From contig JASAND010030856.1 of NCBI GenBank assembly GCA_030248195.1, forward strand, positions 1-64,000: DNA of 64,000 bases, in the 5' to 3' direction. The position numbers and the translations under genes were made by a program. The notes beneath the pieces are model-generated. The model did not search any database and was not told the DNA's origin. It worked only from the letters and a program-made list of their open reading frames with translations. This DNA is from Trissonchulus latispiculum (lineage: Eukaryota; Nematoda; Enoplea; Enoplida; Ironidae). The number at the start of each line of letters is the position of its first letter. Positions within the stretch are counted from its first letter, which is position 1. This document shows positions 24,501 through 34,487 of the stretch, piece after piece.

Positions 24501-27500
24501 TTTTGCCCCAAAATCGCCTAAGTCCCCACCCCACCCCACGACAGCACTCTACAGCCACTTTGGGAACGCAGTTCTATGACAAAAGTTGCTCAGCTCACTT
24601 AGGGCTTTCATTTGATATCAAATTTTACCACTTTTGAAAAATTTTATTTTTCACCCAAAATCGCCTAAGTCCCCACCCCACCCCACGACAGCACTCTACA
24701 GCCACTTTGGGTACGCAGTTCTATGACAAAGGTTGCTCAGCTCACTTAGGGCTTTCATTTGATACCAAATTTGACCACTTTTGAGAAACTTTATTTTCGA
24801 CCATTTGACCCTCCCACCCGACTGACCCTTCAAACGGCAAAGTAGAACCAGCCCAGCAAAACAGACACGTCGGACGGCAAAACGAATACCGGGAATGAGC
24901 TGGGCACACCAGAAAACCCCTATAGACAAAGTTTTGGGAGGCCAGGTAGAGCCTACTATGGACCTCCAGGAAGCGGTTTCCGACTTGACCCTCCCAACGG
25001 CAAAGTGGAACCAGCCCAGCAAGATGGGAGGGTCTGACGGTAAAACTGAATGCGGGAATCGATTCTCCGTGCCAGAAAACCATTGTATGGAAGATTTGAG
25101 CTTTCAAAGTTAAATAGATAGCGAGAAATTTCGATTTTTCATTTTTCGAATTTTCGCCATCTTTGACGGGCCACTGTGGTCGCTAGGGAAGTGATAGAGA
25201 AACGCAACCTGGACCGTTGGTTAGTTCAATATATGTAATATCTGAATATAAAAAGAAATCAGCTCCAGCTAGTAACGTTCGACCTGAGCGACGACCACAA
25301 AAATGGTCACTTTTCGCTATGAGCCGACTTTGCGGCGCCACTGCGGCGCTGTGGCGCAGCTGCGGCGCAAAAAAGTTGTGATTCTTAAATTCTTTAGAGG
25401 GTACTACTAGACCCCATAGCCCTTTAGGTTGGCCCACCGCTGCAGATCACGTGAAAGCGGCGAACATTATGTACAATACAACCATCAAATAGGAGAAACC
25501 GAAAAAAAAACATCGCCGCCATAACCGGTCCGGGGCGCAACTTTTTAACGGTAAGTGATACGGGGCTGAAACTCCACAGATATACTAAACTCGATGTGCT
25601 CTACAATTTGCGCATGAAATCTGCGCAGGATTTTGCGCAGATTATTTTACACTGTCTCCAGCCACTTTTCACACATATTATAGGGGGTCGCGCGCGACCC
25701 CTATGATATTCTAAAACACAAAGTTTATACAAAAAGTAATGTGCGTTCATTATAAAAGCCTTTATATATATCGCTAATAAATACCTTGATCCTTTGATAG
25801 CAGCCGCTGCAGAAATCAACAAATCACTGGTCAAGGAATTGCACAATTCATCCTAAAATTCCGGAAAAAACAGATATCAAACTTAATCAATTAATCGAAA
25901 CCACTAAAGCAAAATCTACAGGAAAAATGCCTGCTCGCATTGACCGGTACGTAACACGAAGAAAAATTTTCAAACACGAAAATCTGGCGTTTCAATTCAG
26001 CATGACGTACAGGTATTTCAATCCAATAAAAACAAAATATTTCAAAAAACCTCCAAAAGAAGAATCCCAAAATACCGTTAACGAAGACGGTGGCGGAACG
26101 CCAGTCGAAGTGGACGAATTTCCGGCAGCAAAATCCGGATTTTGCCGAAATTCCCCGACAGACGATTCCAAACCCGCAGCGGCAGACGATAGGACCGAAT
26201 CAATAGACTGGCAGATTCGACTGCCACGAGACGAGGAGGAAGCAAATTCGTTCGAAGTGACCGGCCCAGACCCTCCTCCCCCGGAACCGCCAATTACCGA
26301 CTGAATTGAAGCGTCCAAACTTCCTCCACTAGACGCAACAGCGAAGGTAGTGGGTGGACCGGTCGGTAGAGACTGTAGACTGGCGATGGTCATCGAATCT
26401 CTACCGGGGGCTTCCAGTCTGCGACGATAGTCGTCAAAGGATAGTTCTCCTAGGAAAAAGAACAAAAAAGAAGTTAGTACGCCGAGACAGAAAAATGCTT
26501 ATGCAAATGGCAGTTGAGCTTGGCTTGAAACAAACACTCAGAACCCAAAAGTGCCTAGACAAAGGCGTTTGGGCGGGGTATCTTCAAGTTTTGTCCTGTA
26601 TTACGAAAAATTTCAAGTTTAAATTTAAGATAAAAATTTGTTCAATTGTTCAATTTTTTGAGCGCAGCAACAAAAAGCTACAGTTAAAGCAATTTATTAC
26701 TAAATATTTTGCGAAAATATTCGCCTTCCTCAGAAAATCTCCCAAAGCTCAGCAATATTTTGGCCTAGAAAAAGACAGCTTAGATGTTATATATACGTAC
26801 GTATTATACAATATCAAAATACAACTTTCATCCTGGGCTTATTCTACTGGGGGGGGGTTTCTACTATCCATAAACGACCTTCCCCCCCAAAAGTGGGTGC
26901 CCCTTTTGGTACTAACTGTTGCCTTGAAAAAAATCGCCCCGGTGGCCAAATTTCCAAAAAATTTCCCCCCCTTCGCCTGAACGTTTCGCCTATTTTAACT
27001 CGATTTTTGCCTATTTTAACTCTAAATCCGCTTATTTTGGCACTAGAAACGAACTTTTTTGGTGATGTGATTATATACTATAAAAATAGAAAATTGAAAA
27101 ATTTTCGTCCCCCCCCCGAGGCCCCCCAAAACAAAAATTCCCTAGAATAAGTCCAGCTATCCATACCTCTCAAATAGGCCTGAGCAATCAGGTCATCAGT
27201 GGAGGAAGTTACGACAGCCGTTGGCGCCATTCCGAAGAGGGTAGCAGACTGGGAGGCGGCGGCGACCGTACCAGAAGCCGGCCAGCTGCTGGAAGCGGAA
27301 GACTGACCAGACAACAAGGCGGCCGCCTGAGTGACCAGAGACGGGCCTCCAACTCCTTCGGCCTCGCCAGTGGTCAGTCGAGCCGGTGGCGTTTCCACCG
27401 TTCCTGGCTGGAAAAAACAAATGAGAAAATTAAAGACATTGAAACCAATTCTCAGAAAATTAGTGCATGCGTACGTACGTAACGAAATGGGAATACTCGT

Positions 27501-28832
27501 CACTAGCGTAGCCAGAAAAAATTTCGGGGGGGGGGAATGCAAAATTTTTTCGGGGGATCTGGGGGGCGGAGCCCCTCAGAAGCTGATAAATTTTTCTATT
27601 TCGTGACCTTCGTGGAATTTTTACAGAGTATTCGTTGAAATTACAATAATTTTTAAGACGCAGTGCGTGTTCATGCACCCAAATGATGCAGAAGGTGGTC
27701 AAAGTACACCAAATAGAGTAGTTGGTACTCGTTTTTAAGCGCGAAACACGTATTATAACGGTACGATACGCTTATAATTCGCGCCGAAGGCGCGAAAATT
27801 TTTTGAAATTGGGCGTTTTACACATAGCAGAAAAAATTTCCTGGGGGCAACACAATTTCGGGGGGGGGGAATTCCCCCCATTCCCCCCCCCCCCCGGCTA
27901 CGCGCCTGGCCTGCTCGTATATACATACACGACAAATATGCGTCGTAACAGAAGGAAAACAAATCTCTGTTAGCATCATTTTTGTTGTAAATAATAAAGA
28001 TAATAAGTAGTATATATGCAAGATGCAAATTGCAAAATATTATGTAGTACTATGCAAGACGCAAAAAAGTAAAAAAATAAAATTAAATTAGCGATTAGTG
28101 GAGGCGAACGGGTTTCGAAAGGTGGGGGGGGCAAGCCCTAAGCATAAATGAACCTGAACTTTTAGCCGAAGAATTAGCATTTTTAAGGTAACAACGCAAA
28201 AAACGCAACTTAAAATTAGCTTACAATTCGTTACTTAAATTAGCTAAAAAATGAGAAAATATTCGAAAATTTGACCTCAAATCTTAATTTTTCGACACTT
28301 TTTGGCGACCGCCAGAAAAATGTGGGGCCCACAACCACCCCCACTAAAAAAGCCAGGCGCCTCAACTCACCGATAAATACTGCGCCCCACCAGCCGCCGT
28401 ACAAATCGGCTGCATCGTCGTCGGAAAGGGCAGCGATAGCAGGGGAGAGGCCGTGGCGAAGCTGGGGGTCAAAGCGGCGGGCCCACCGGGCGGCATCGCC
28501 AGAGACGAAACGTTGGAATGTACCCCCGCGGCGGCCAGCGAATTTATAACCGGTGAGGTCTGCATTAGCATGGCAGCGGCCGCAGCCTGTTGCTGTGCCA
28601 CACGAAGGGCGTTCAGGTCAAAGACCAGATAGGGCTGACCATCAGCCCCATAGACGACAGAAGAACAGCCAGGGACAGCGGCACCGCCCCCGCTACCCCC
28701 AGGGGCAGGAGCAGCGGAGGGGAGCGCCCCTGGAACAGAAGAAATGCTGCCCCCCGCCGGCGGTAGCTGAGTGGATGGGGTAGAATAGCTGTGGGAAGTA
28801 AGGGATCCTTCAGGATTCCCTGATGATGACAT
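12574..28832 (-). CDS. GTF3C3: General transcription factor 3C polypeptide 3 (TFIIIC102), 21 exons
   Basis: TPR scaffold subunit of TFIIIC, which binds internal promoters of tRNA genes and recruits TFIIIB for RNA polymerase III. Exons, 5' to 3': 28832-28371, 27407-27167, 26449-26076, 25852-25785, 24056-23968, 23668-23568, 23062-22792, 21904-21707, 19919-19750, 19482-19389, 19029-18971, 18470-18376, 18123-18036, 17864-17715, 17274-16915, 16513-16393, 16019-15871, 14990-14762, 14236-14096, 13487-13363, 12870-12574. They sum to 3882 nt (1293 aa) with every phase consistent. Diagnostic matches to the animal family: AYLRGELSFDDYRRR near the N-terminus, an acidic stretch, a Lys/Arg-rich stretch, LLGQANINFVQRKM (first TPR), SYEANDISGAL, IPDDCPVDIRVKL, VRHHRF and C-terminal AAYNLSLIYKSSGN. 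Family members are about 890 aa; the extra length is a Ser/Gly/Pro-rich N-terminus. Donors of exons 9 (GTTCGT) and 12 (GTTCAG) are weak. Confidence 0.93.
13364..14095. other. GTF3C3 intron 19
   Basis: Intron 14095-13488 and neighbouring exon 20; the intron carries no gene. Intron 20 (13362-12871) holds a GC-richer patch near 13090-13300 with a minus-strand open frame that looks like a transposon remnant but cannot be classified. Confidence 0.3.
15177..15507. mobile_element. G-run MITE, copy in GTF3C3 intron 17
   Basis: Perfect 13-bp TIRs CTGGCTTTTCCTA (15177-15189) and TAGGAAAAGCCAG (15495-15507). They are flanked by the direct repeat CATCC (15172-15176 and 15508-15512), a probable 5-bp target duplication. 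Long G and C runs sit just inside the ends. Internal text TTAGCTCAGCAGCAAA recurs near 60340 and 63545. Non-coding. Confidence 0.7.
19920..21706. other. GTF3C3 intron 8 with unclassified open-frame remnants
   Basis: The largest gap between adjacent TPR exons; exon phases join directly across it. It contains open frames on both strands (for example 20422-20679 on plus and about 21390-21570 on minus) that match neither GTF3C3 nor a transposon family I recognise. The minus segment near 21570 is preceded by a good acceptor (TTTTTCCAG), but including it would break the frame. Most likely a decayed insertion. Confidence 0.35.
22140..22560. repeat. G/C-run repeat cluster in GTF3C3 intron 7
   Basis: Several long G runs and a C run (GGGGGGCTTCGCCCCCCC near 22218) surround an AT-rich core ending CCTAATTTTTCGACAC then GGGCGACCCCC. 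The same core recurs at about 23180-23345, 28160-28320 and, inverted, 56380-56480, so this is a dispersed family. Boundaries are uncertain because of the homopolymers. Confidence 0.55.
23110..23345. repeat. Dispersed AT-rich core repeat, intron 6 copy
   Basis: Contains GAGAAAATTTTTGAAAATTT, then CTTAATTTTTTGGCACATTTG and GGGCGACCCC, aligning with 22330-22460 and 28200-28320. The G runs that bound the other copies are reduced here. No coding content. Confidence 0.5.
24329..25709 (+). mobile_element. Helentron-like (HINE-like) composite element E1 with internal 147-bp repeats
   Basis: The 5' end reads ACAAGTAGCAAAAATGCTCC, then subterminal ATAATATGTGTG (24361-24372). Next is a tandem array of ~147-bp units, then unique sequence shared with E2 (GCCATAACCGGTCCGGGGCG). 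The 3' subterminal repeat CACACATATTAT (25670-25681) is the exact reverse complement of the 5' one. A terminal hairpin GGGGTCGCGCGCGACCCC follows, ending TATGATA. This layout (subterminal inverted repeats, central tandem repeats, 3' hairpin) is that of non-autonomous Helentrons. It lies in GTF3C3 intron 4 and ends 75 bp from exon 4. Class assignment is inference; element boundaries are well supported by the second copy. Confidence 0.65.
24430..24800. repeat. 147-bp tandem repeat array inside E1
   Basis: Units containing CAGCCACTTTGGGNACGCAG, GCTCAGCTCACTTAGGGC and ATTTGATACCAAATTTGACC repeat with a 147-bp step (compare 24552 and 24699). Reverse-complement homologue of the arrays at 43560-44395 and of 54075-54545. 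Confidence 0.75.
26833..27156. mobile_element. G-run MITE, copy in GTF3C3 intron 2
   Basis: TIRs CTGGGCTTATTCTA (26833-26846) and TAGAATAAGTCCAG (27143-27156) differ at one position and enclose 324 bp with G and C runs just inside. Same family as 15177-15507 and 33542-33921. It sits 11 bp from the exon 2 donor. Confidence 0.65.
27506..27905. mobile_element. Short TIR element (GCGTAGCC ends) in GTF3C3 intron 1
   Basis: GCGTAGCC at the left and GGCTACGC at the right bound about 400 bp. Each end is followed inward by a long G or C run (GGGGGGGGGGAAT / ATTCCCCCCCC), so the ends can fold back for more than 25 bp. A second internal GGGGGGGGGAATTCCCCCC palindrome lies near 27861. Non-coding. Confidence 0.55.
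28110..28345. repeat. Dispersed AT-rich core repeat, intron 1 copy
   Basis: Begins near GGTGGGGGGGGCAAGCCC and ends TTTTTCGACACTTTTTGGCGACC. Aligns with 22295-22460 and 23180-23345. No gene. Confidence 0.5.
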
Positions 28833-28932
28833 GAGCACGCCGGAAAAGGGAACCAAGGCAACAAATTCAATCACGTATATTGTATATATTTAAAACAAAA
28901 CAAAAAGAAAATAAATATATAATAAAACTTAC

Positions 28933-28963
28933 TTGATTTTTGAGCACTTTTAAGCATACTCAT
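28933..28963 (-). other. Possible alternative 5' mini-exon of GTF3C3
   Basis: On the minus strand ATG at 28963 opens MSMLKSAQKS and runs into a consensus donor (TCAA|GTAAGT). An acceptor TCATCATCAG at 28821-28820 lies inside exon 1 in the correct phase, giving MSMLKSAQKS-RNPEGSL. This would replace the ATG at 28832. The same TGCTTAAAAGTGCTCAAAAA text recurs on the plus strand near 33665 but without start codon or donor, so it may instead be part of a repeat. Undecided. Confidence 0.35.
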
Positions 28964-30573
28964 ACATAGCAGTGTATGTGGAAAACAGGCTCTTTATACA
29001 TCATTTTTAGCAATTTTGGCCCATTTTATTTCCCCCAAACTTTTCGACCTCCCCCCCACTCCCCTCCCCTTCCCCCGAAACCAAACGTAAAGGAAAAATT
29101 TTATTGCCTGCGCGCAGCGAGGATCTGAATTTTCAAAAAGTTTCGCGCCAAGTTGACTTCATTTTTACTTCATTTACCCTTTAGCGTTTTAAACCTTTCC
29201 ATAGCAACTTTGTTCAACATTGTCAAAAATTCGGTGCGAAATTAACTTCATCTTTACTTAATTTACCTTTATATATTTCAGCGTTTTTAACCTTTCAATA
29301 GCAACTTTTTAATCTTTTCATAAAATTTTCGCCTTCGGCGCGAAATTTACTTGACTAATTTTCGCCTATTTGTGCTTTTCGTACCTTATTTTCATAACAT
29401 TTTTAACTTCTACCCTCCAAATTTAAACTAATTTCAGGAGTGGCGTTGTCACTTGTCAGTCTTGTACCGTAGCTTCCTGGACATTTTGTCTTGGAGGAAT
29501 TTGAATTATATATATTTAGTGTTCAATCCTCGAAATGGAAGAGGGTAGCTGACTGGTTAAGCCTAAATCTGAGAAAATGTAATCAGAAAATGACAATTCT
29601 CTAGAAAATTTCACTAAACAAAGCCTTTTGAAAAGTGCCGATGGCTGGCAATTGGCAATGTCCCCCCACCAAGTCAAGACGACAAATTTTGGCCAAAAAT
29701 CAAAAATTTTGGAAATCAGTGGTCTGGTCTGGCGAAAACGGGGGAGGTGGTTCGAAAAAAGCCGATTTGGGAGGGGCATAGGTGTAAGGCGGGAGGGGGT
29801 GGGTGGGTTAGGGGAGTCCCCCAGTCATTTTCTCAAACGGACCGCAGAACTTTAGGGGGGCTGTCCCCCTCCCCAACTGGGGTGGAGCAGGGGGGTAGTC
29901 GCGAAAAATGGTCAAAAATTGGGTATTTTTAGAGTAAATTTTGCAAAACTTTCCAAAAAAGTCCAAATTTCTGGCTTAAAATATTTATCATTCGAGAAAT
30001 ACACGTTTTTAACTGCATTATGGACTTTCTGACTCATTATTGACTATTGTCTTTATTTTGGATTAGCAAACATGTTGGCAATCAAGTTTGCGAGTTTAAA
30101 AAGCAATGTCTGCCAAAATTGCTTCATAGTTGCATGTTTATTGGCTATAGAAACGGCTGAAAATGCGATTTTTGGCATAAAAGTTTTTGGGGAAGGGTTG
30201 GGGGGGGGTCTCCAGAATCCAGAGGGCCCCTCAAAAAAAGTTGGGGAGCGGAGCGGAAAAATTTTCGAGGGGGGTCGGCAAAAAAATCGGTTTTTCGTTA
30301 AAAAACTGAAAAATTCTCAATTTTCAGCTATTATTAGCGATATTTGCTGGCTAGATATTTTCAAAAATTTCGATAGTCGTCAGACTGCGATTTAGGGCCT
30401 AGGGGGAAGGGGTAGCAAACATTTTTACGGGGAGCTTTAGTTTTACGCGACTCCTCCATTTGGGGGGAGGGCCCCCCTACCCAACAAACCAAGTGAAATC
30501 CTTCTTTATTTCGTTTATAATCTTGAATATATTGTATTTATATTTATATTTATATATACATATATATATATAT
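28964..30573. other. Spacer between GTF3C3 and the inverted duplicate; repeat-rich
   Basis: No gene is seen. It contains AT-rich sequence, several G-rich patches (29,780-29,900; 30,190-30,260; 30,400-30,480) and a (TA)n tract just before element E2. Open frames of 75-107 codons here run through G-run repeats and lack coding character. The divergent promoter of GTF3C3 should lie near 28,850-29,050. Confidence 0.4.
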
Positions 30574-32161
30574 ACAAGTAACAAAAATGCTCCGCACAAA
30601 AGGGGATAATATGTGTGTTGGGCCTATGTCTGTCGTTTAAATTCCGGTTGAGAAAGCAAGTATATATATATAAATCCGACACAGCAAGTTTGGGTGGGTG
30701 GTTCTATGGCGAAAGTTATTCAGTTCGATGCGGGCCTTCATTTGACTCGAAATTTGACCACTTTTGAAAATTTTAATTTTTGACCCAAAATCGCCTAAGT
30801 CCCCACCCAACCCCACCACAGACCTCTACAGCCACTTTAAGTACGCACTTCTATGACAAGAGTTGCTCAGTTCGATGCGGGCTTTCATTTGGTCCCAAAT
30901 TTGACCACTTTTGAAAAATTTCATTTTTGACCGAAAATCGCCTAAGTCCCCACCCAACCCCTCCACAGCACTCTACAGCCACTTTGACCATGCACTTCTA
31001 TGACAAAAGTTGCTCAGCTCCCTTACCGCTTTCATTTGGTACCAAATTTGACCACTTTTGAAAAATTTCATTTTTGACCGAAAATCGCCTAAGTCCCCAC
31101 CCCACCCCACCACAGCACTCTACAGCCACTTTGAGCATGCAATTCTATGACAAAAGTTGTTCAGCTCCCTTAGGGCTTTCATTTGGTACCAAATTTGACC
31201 ACTTTTTGAAAAATATTCATTTTTTGACCACTTGACCCCCTACCCGATTTACCCTTCAAACGGAAAAGTGGAGCCAGTCCAGCAAAATGGGTGGGTCGGA
31301 AGGCAAAACGGACTCCGGGAATGAGCTGGGCGCACCAGAAAACCCCTATGGACAAAGTTTTGAGAGGCTATGCACAGTCCTATATGGTGTTCTTAGAAGT
31401 CGGTACCGACTTGACCCTCCCGACAGCAAAGTGGAACCAGCCCAGCAATATGGGTGGGTCCGACGGCAAAACTGCTTACGGGAATCAATTCGCCGTGCCA
31501 GAAAACCTTTGTATGAAAGAACTGAGCTTTCTAAGTTGAATACACAGCGAGAAATTTCGATTTTTCATTATTCGAATTTTCACCATTTTTAACCGGCCAC
31601 TGTGGTCGCATGGGAAGTGATAGAGAAACGAGACTTAGCTATTTAGTTAGTTCAATATATGCAGTTTCTGAATATAAAAAAAGAAATCGGCTCCAGCTCT
31701 TAATGTTCGAGCTGCGCAGCGACCACAAAAAATGGTCACTTTTCGCTCTGAGCCGACTTTGCGGCGCCGTTGCGGCGCTGTGGCGCACCTGCGGCGCAAA
31801 AAAAGTAGCGATTCTGAAATGGCGCATGGTGTACTACCAGACCCTATACCCCTTTAGGTCCGGCCTCCGTTGCAGATTACGTGAAAGAGGCGGAAAGTCA
31901 GGACAATACGACCATTAAATAGGAGAAACCGGAAAAAAAACATCGCCGCCATAACCGGTCCGGGGCGCAACTTTTTAACGGTAAGTGATACGGGGCTGAA
32001 ACTTCACAGACATACTAAACTCGATGTGCTCTACAATTTGCGCATGAAATCTGCGCAGGATCTGCGCAGGATTTTGCGCAGCCTCTGCGCAGCTTATTTT
32101 ACGGTGTCTCCAGGGACTTTTGACACATATTATAAGGGTCGCTGCCGCGACTCCTATGATA
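30574..32161 (+). mobile_element. Helentron-like composite element E2
   Basis: Second copy of E1 in the same orientation. It starts ACAAGTAACAAAAATGCTCC directly after (TA)n, with subterminal ATAATATGTGTG at 30606-30617, a 147-bp array, the conserved CCGGTCCGGGGCG segment and the CTGCGCAGG cluster. The 3' side reads ACACATATTAT followed by a partly decayed hairpin AAGGGTCGC..GCGACTCCT and TATGATA. Another (TA)n follows at once. No helicase or Rep coding sequence inside. Confidence 0.65.
30690..31220. repeat. 147-bp tandem repeat array inside E2
   Basis: GCCACTTT landmarks at 30831, 30978 and 31125 are exactly 147 bp apart. Units carry CGCCTAAGTCCCCACCC, TTGCTCAG and CATTTGGTACCAAATTTGACC. 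Homologous to the E1 array. Confidence 0.8.
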
Positions 32162-32414
32162 GATATATAGATATATATATATATATATATATAGCATAAG
32201 CATACTACCAGTGTAGATACGGGGGCGGGGGCGGCCGCCCCCCGAAATGGTTTTGCCCCCTGAAAAAAATCTTGGCACATAAGGAAAATTTTAAGCCCTC
32301 GCGAAGCGCGGGCTTTTAAATTTATCATAAAATTGCACAGAAAAATTTATCACACAAACTGTATATACTAAAATGCCCCAAAAATTAGTGCATTAGTGCA
32401 TGTAAAAGGCTCAG

Positions 32415-32890
32415 TATTATAGGGGAGCGCGAGAGCGCTCCCCTATAATATGGGTGTAAAAGGCTCAGTGCGGCCCTTGGAGACCCGTTCGAGCTCCGTG
32501 CCAGCTAAATACTCAACGAAACTGGACAATTTTGGTATCGTTGGAATCTACACGACGAGTGCTAGTTTTGGTCAAAATTTCCAACTTTGAAAATTTTCGC
32601 TTCCGGGCAAGTTAGGTCCGTTTGTTTTTTTTCCGCGTAAGTCACGCTTGGAAAAATGCAATTTTCTGTCGCAGTGTTAGAACGATCTGGGCATTTTCAG
32701 CAGGTGAAGTTTGGTTTTTCTGAACGTATATACCCCGAAAGTGAACCTTTTTGATATTTTTTCGCTGCCCGGCCCGGCCAGCCACCTGTACATTACGGCC
32801 GGCCAAAAAAGTGCGGTCTGGCGCTAAAATGGCCAAAATGGCCAATCTTTGTCAAAGCTACAGAACTTGTGAAGACGTGCCAGAGAGAGA
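32415..32890 (-). mobile_element. Hairpin end of a second B-type element (truncated)
   Basis: TATTATAGGGGAGCGC-GAGA-GCGCTCCCCTATAATA is a perfect 16-bp-stem hairpin, followed by TGGGTGTAAAAGGCTCAG and about 430 bp nearly identical to 60396-60880. It corresponds to the 3' end of element B. The homologous part breaks off before a (GA)n(GT)n microsatellite. TGTAAAAGGCTCAG is repeated on both sides of the hairpin (32401-32414, 32455-32468). Confidence 0.65.
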
Positions 32891-32893
32891 GAG

Positions 32894-32934
<41 letters not shown>
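32882..32934. repeat. (GA)n(GT)n microsatellite
   Basis: About seven GA repeats followed by about nineteen uninterrupted GT repeats, immediately upstream of the Gly-rich exon. Confidence 0.9.
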
Positions 32935-32936
<2 letters not shown>

Positions 32937-32985
32937 CAAATAATCACTTTGTCGCAAGAACGTTATCAGTTTTGCCTACTTTTAG

Positions 32986-33411
32986 GAACACAGTGATGAA
33001 ATTTCCAAGCGTCAGCTTGCTGCGATGAATCAGGACAAAGGTGGTGGAATGGGTCGAGGTCACGGCGCTGGAGGGCCGCCCATGCAGAGTGGGCATGGTG
33101 GTATGTTACCCGGAGATGCTAGTCAGAGCGGTGGCTTTGGTGGTGGCGGTGGTGGTAACTACGGTACTTCGGTGCCACAGGGAGGTCCTGGTCAGGGCAG
33201 CTATGGCCACCCGGGTGGTCCTTCTTCGGGAATCTATGGTATGGCTGGGCAGGCACAGCCTAGCATGGGTGCGGGAGCCAGTGGTAATGGTTTTGGAAAC
33301 GTAGGTGGTCTGTCTGGTGGCCCGAGTGCCCCGGCAAGTCTTGCTGCCAATTTATCCGCCGTTGCCACTGGTGGTAGTACCGCTGGAGCCTGTGGAAATA
33401 GAAGTGCTGCG
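32986..33411 (+). CDS. Gly-rich internal exon of an unidentified gene
   Basis: An acceptor (TTTGCCTACTTTTAG) precedes 32986 and a donor GTAAAC follows 33411. The exon is open in phase 0 and would read EHSDEISKRQLAAMNQDKGG then a Gly/Ser/Pro-rich low-complexity run (GFGGGGGGNYGTS, GGPGQGSYGHPGG) resembling disordered tails of RNA-binding proteins. If translation starts inside, M at 33025 is the first Met. No upstream exon was found within the window. It lies in the position that exon 1 of GTF3C3 would have in the inverted duplicate but is unrelated to it. It could splice in phase to 34227 or to 57547. Confidence 0.5.
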
Positions 33412-33541
33412 GTAAACGGATTTCATTATACAATTTTAATACTTTGAGCATAATAGTGAACTCCCAGAATTTGTCAGTATACGTATGCTAAGTCTGTTGC
33501 AAAGTTTCGAATAACATTTCCACAACTTTTATTATAATATA

Positions 33542-33921
33542 CTGGGTTTATTTTAGGCAAAAATAAGTGGGGGGGGGTCGAAAAGTGGGGGGGGAATAAA
33601 ATGGGCCAAAAATGCTAAAAATGCAGTATAAACAGCCTGTTTTCCACATACACTGCTATAACTATGCTTAAAAGTGCTCAAAAATCAAGTTTGAGCACCA
33701 AAAAAGGCGATTTCTGATCAAAAATTTCCGGCAAAGCCGGAAAAACTTTGAAAATTTTGACCAAAAATCCTAAAAATTGGGTAATGTCTGGGCATCTTAG
33801 GGTGAGTGGGGGGGAAGCCCAAAAAAGTGGGGGTGGGGCCGAGTTGGGGGGGGGGAGGTGCTCGAGTGGGGGGGAACCCAAAAAGTGGGGGGGGGCGCCC
33901 CCCCCAGTAAAGTAAACCCAG
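33542..33921. mobile_element. G-run MITE, copy in the duplicate's intron
   Basis: TIRs CTGGGTTTATTTTA (33542-33555) and TAAAGTAAACCCAG (33908-33921), one mismatch, bounding 380 bp full of G runs. The inner part carries AACAGCCTGTTTTCCACATA and TGCTTAAAAGTGCTCAAAAA, also seen in inverse orientation at 28,935-29,050 beside the GTF3C3 start. Confidence 0.65.
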
Positions 33922-34226
33922 ATTTGATTCTTCCTTACGTAATCTTTATTTTTGATTTTGTACTATACGTATGCGATGTTCCATCTTCCGTACATACTTA
34001 CGTTCTTATTTTTACAACAAGGAAATGATTCGGATATTAAGTGCGTAATTTCCTGTGTTGTGACATGTACATATTTGTCTTGTACTTTACTTGTACTCGT
34101 TTTAAGTTTCGTTACGTCTCGCTCATTACGAAGTTTCTAGACTTGTTTTCAATTTCTGTGTTTTCTCAATTTCTTTTCTGGATTTTTGTTTCAATTTCTC
34201 AACTTTCTCATTGTCTTTTTTTCCAG

Positions 34227-34470
34227 CCAGGAACGGTTGAAACGCCGCCGGCTCGACTGACCACTGGCGAGGCAGAAGCAGTTGGAGGAGGTCCGTCTCT
34301 GGTTACTGAGCCGGCCTCCTTGCTGTCTGGTCCATCTTCCACCTCCAGCTGGCCGGCTTCTGGTACGGTTGTCGGCGCCACCCAGTCTGCCGCCCTTTTC
34401 GGAATGGCGGCGCCAACGGCTGTCGTCACTTCTTCCACTGATGACCTGATTGCTCAGGCCTATTTGAGAG
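34227..34470 (+). pseudogene. Inverted duplicate of GTF3C3 exon 2 (open, splice sites kept)
   Basis: Preceded by polypyrimidine and CAG, followed by GTATAT. Encodes PGTVETPPARLTTGEAEAVG...TDDLIAQAYLR, about 80 percent identical in protein to the minus-strand exon 27407-27167 and one codon longer, so phase (0 in, 1 out) is unchanged. Called pseudogene because the rest of GTF3C3 is absent downstream, yet it shows no stop or frameshift and could be an expressed exon. Confidence 0.6.
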
Positions 34471-34487
34471 GTATATATACTATATTA

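Noticed and set aside
25927..26304. Plus-strand 125-codon frame and similar antisense frames over the duplicated exons
   Set aside because: Antisense shadow of GTF3C3 exon 3; a matching shadow occurs at 35765-36082. The sense strand has splice sites and family similarity.
30072..30395. 107-codon plus-strand frame
   Set aside because: Runs across a G-run repeat with low-complexity translation (GLGGGLQNPEG); no splice sites or family resemblance.
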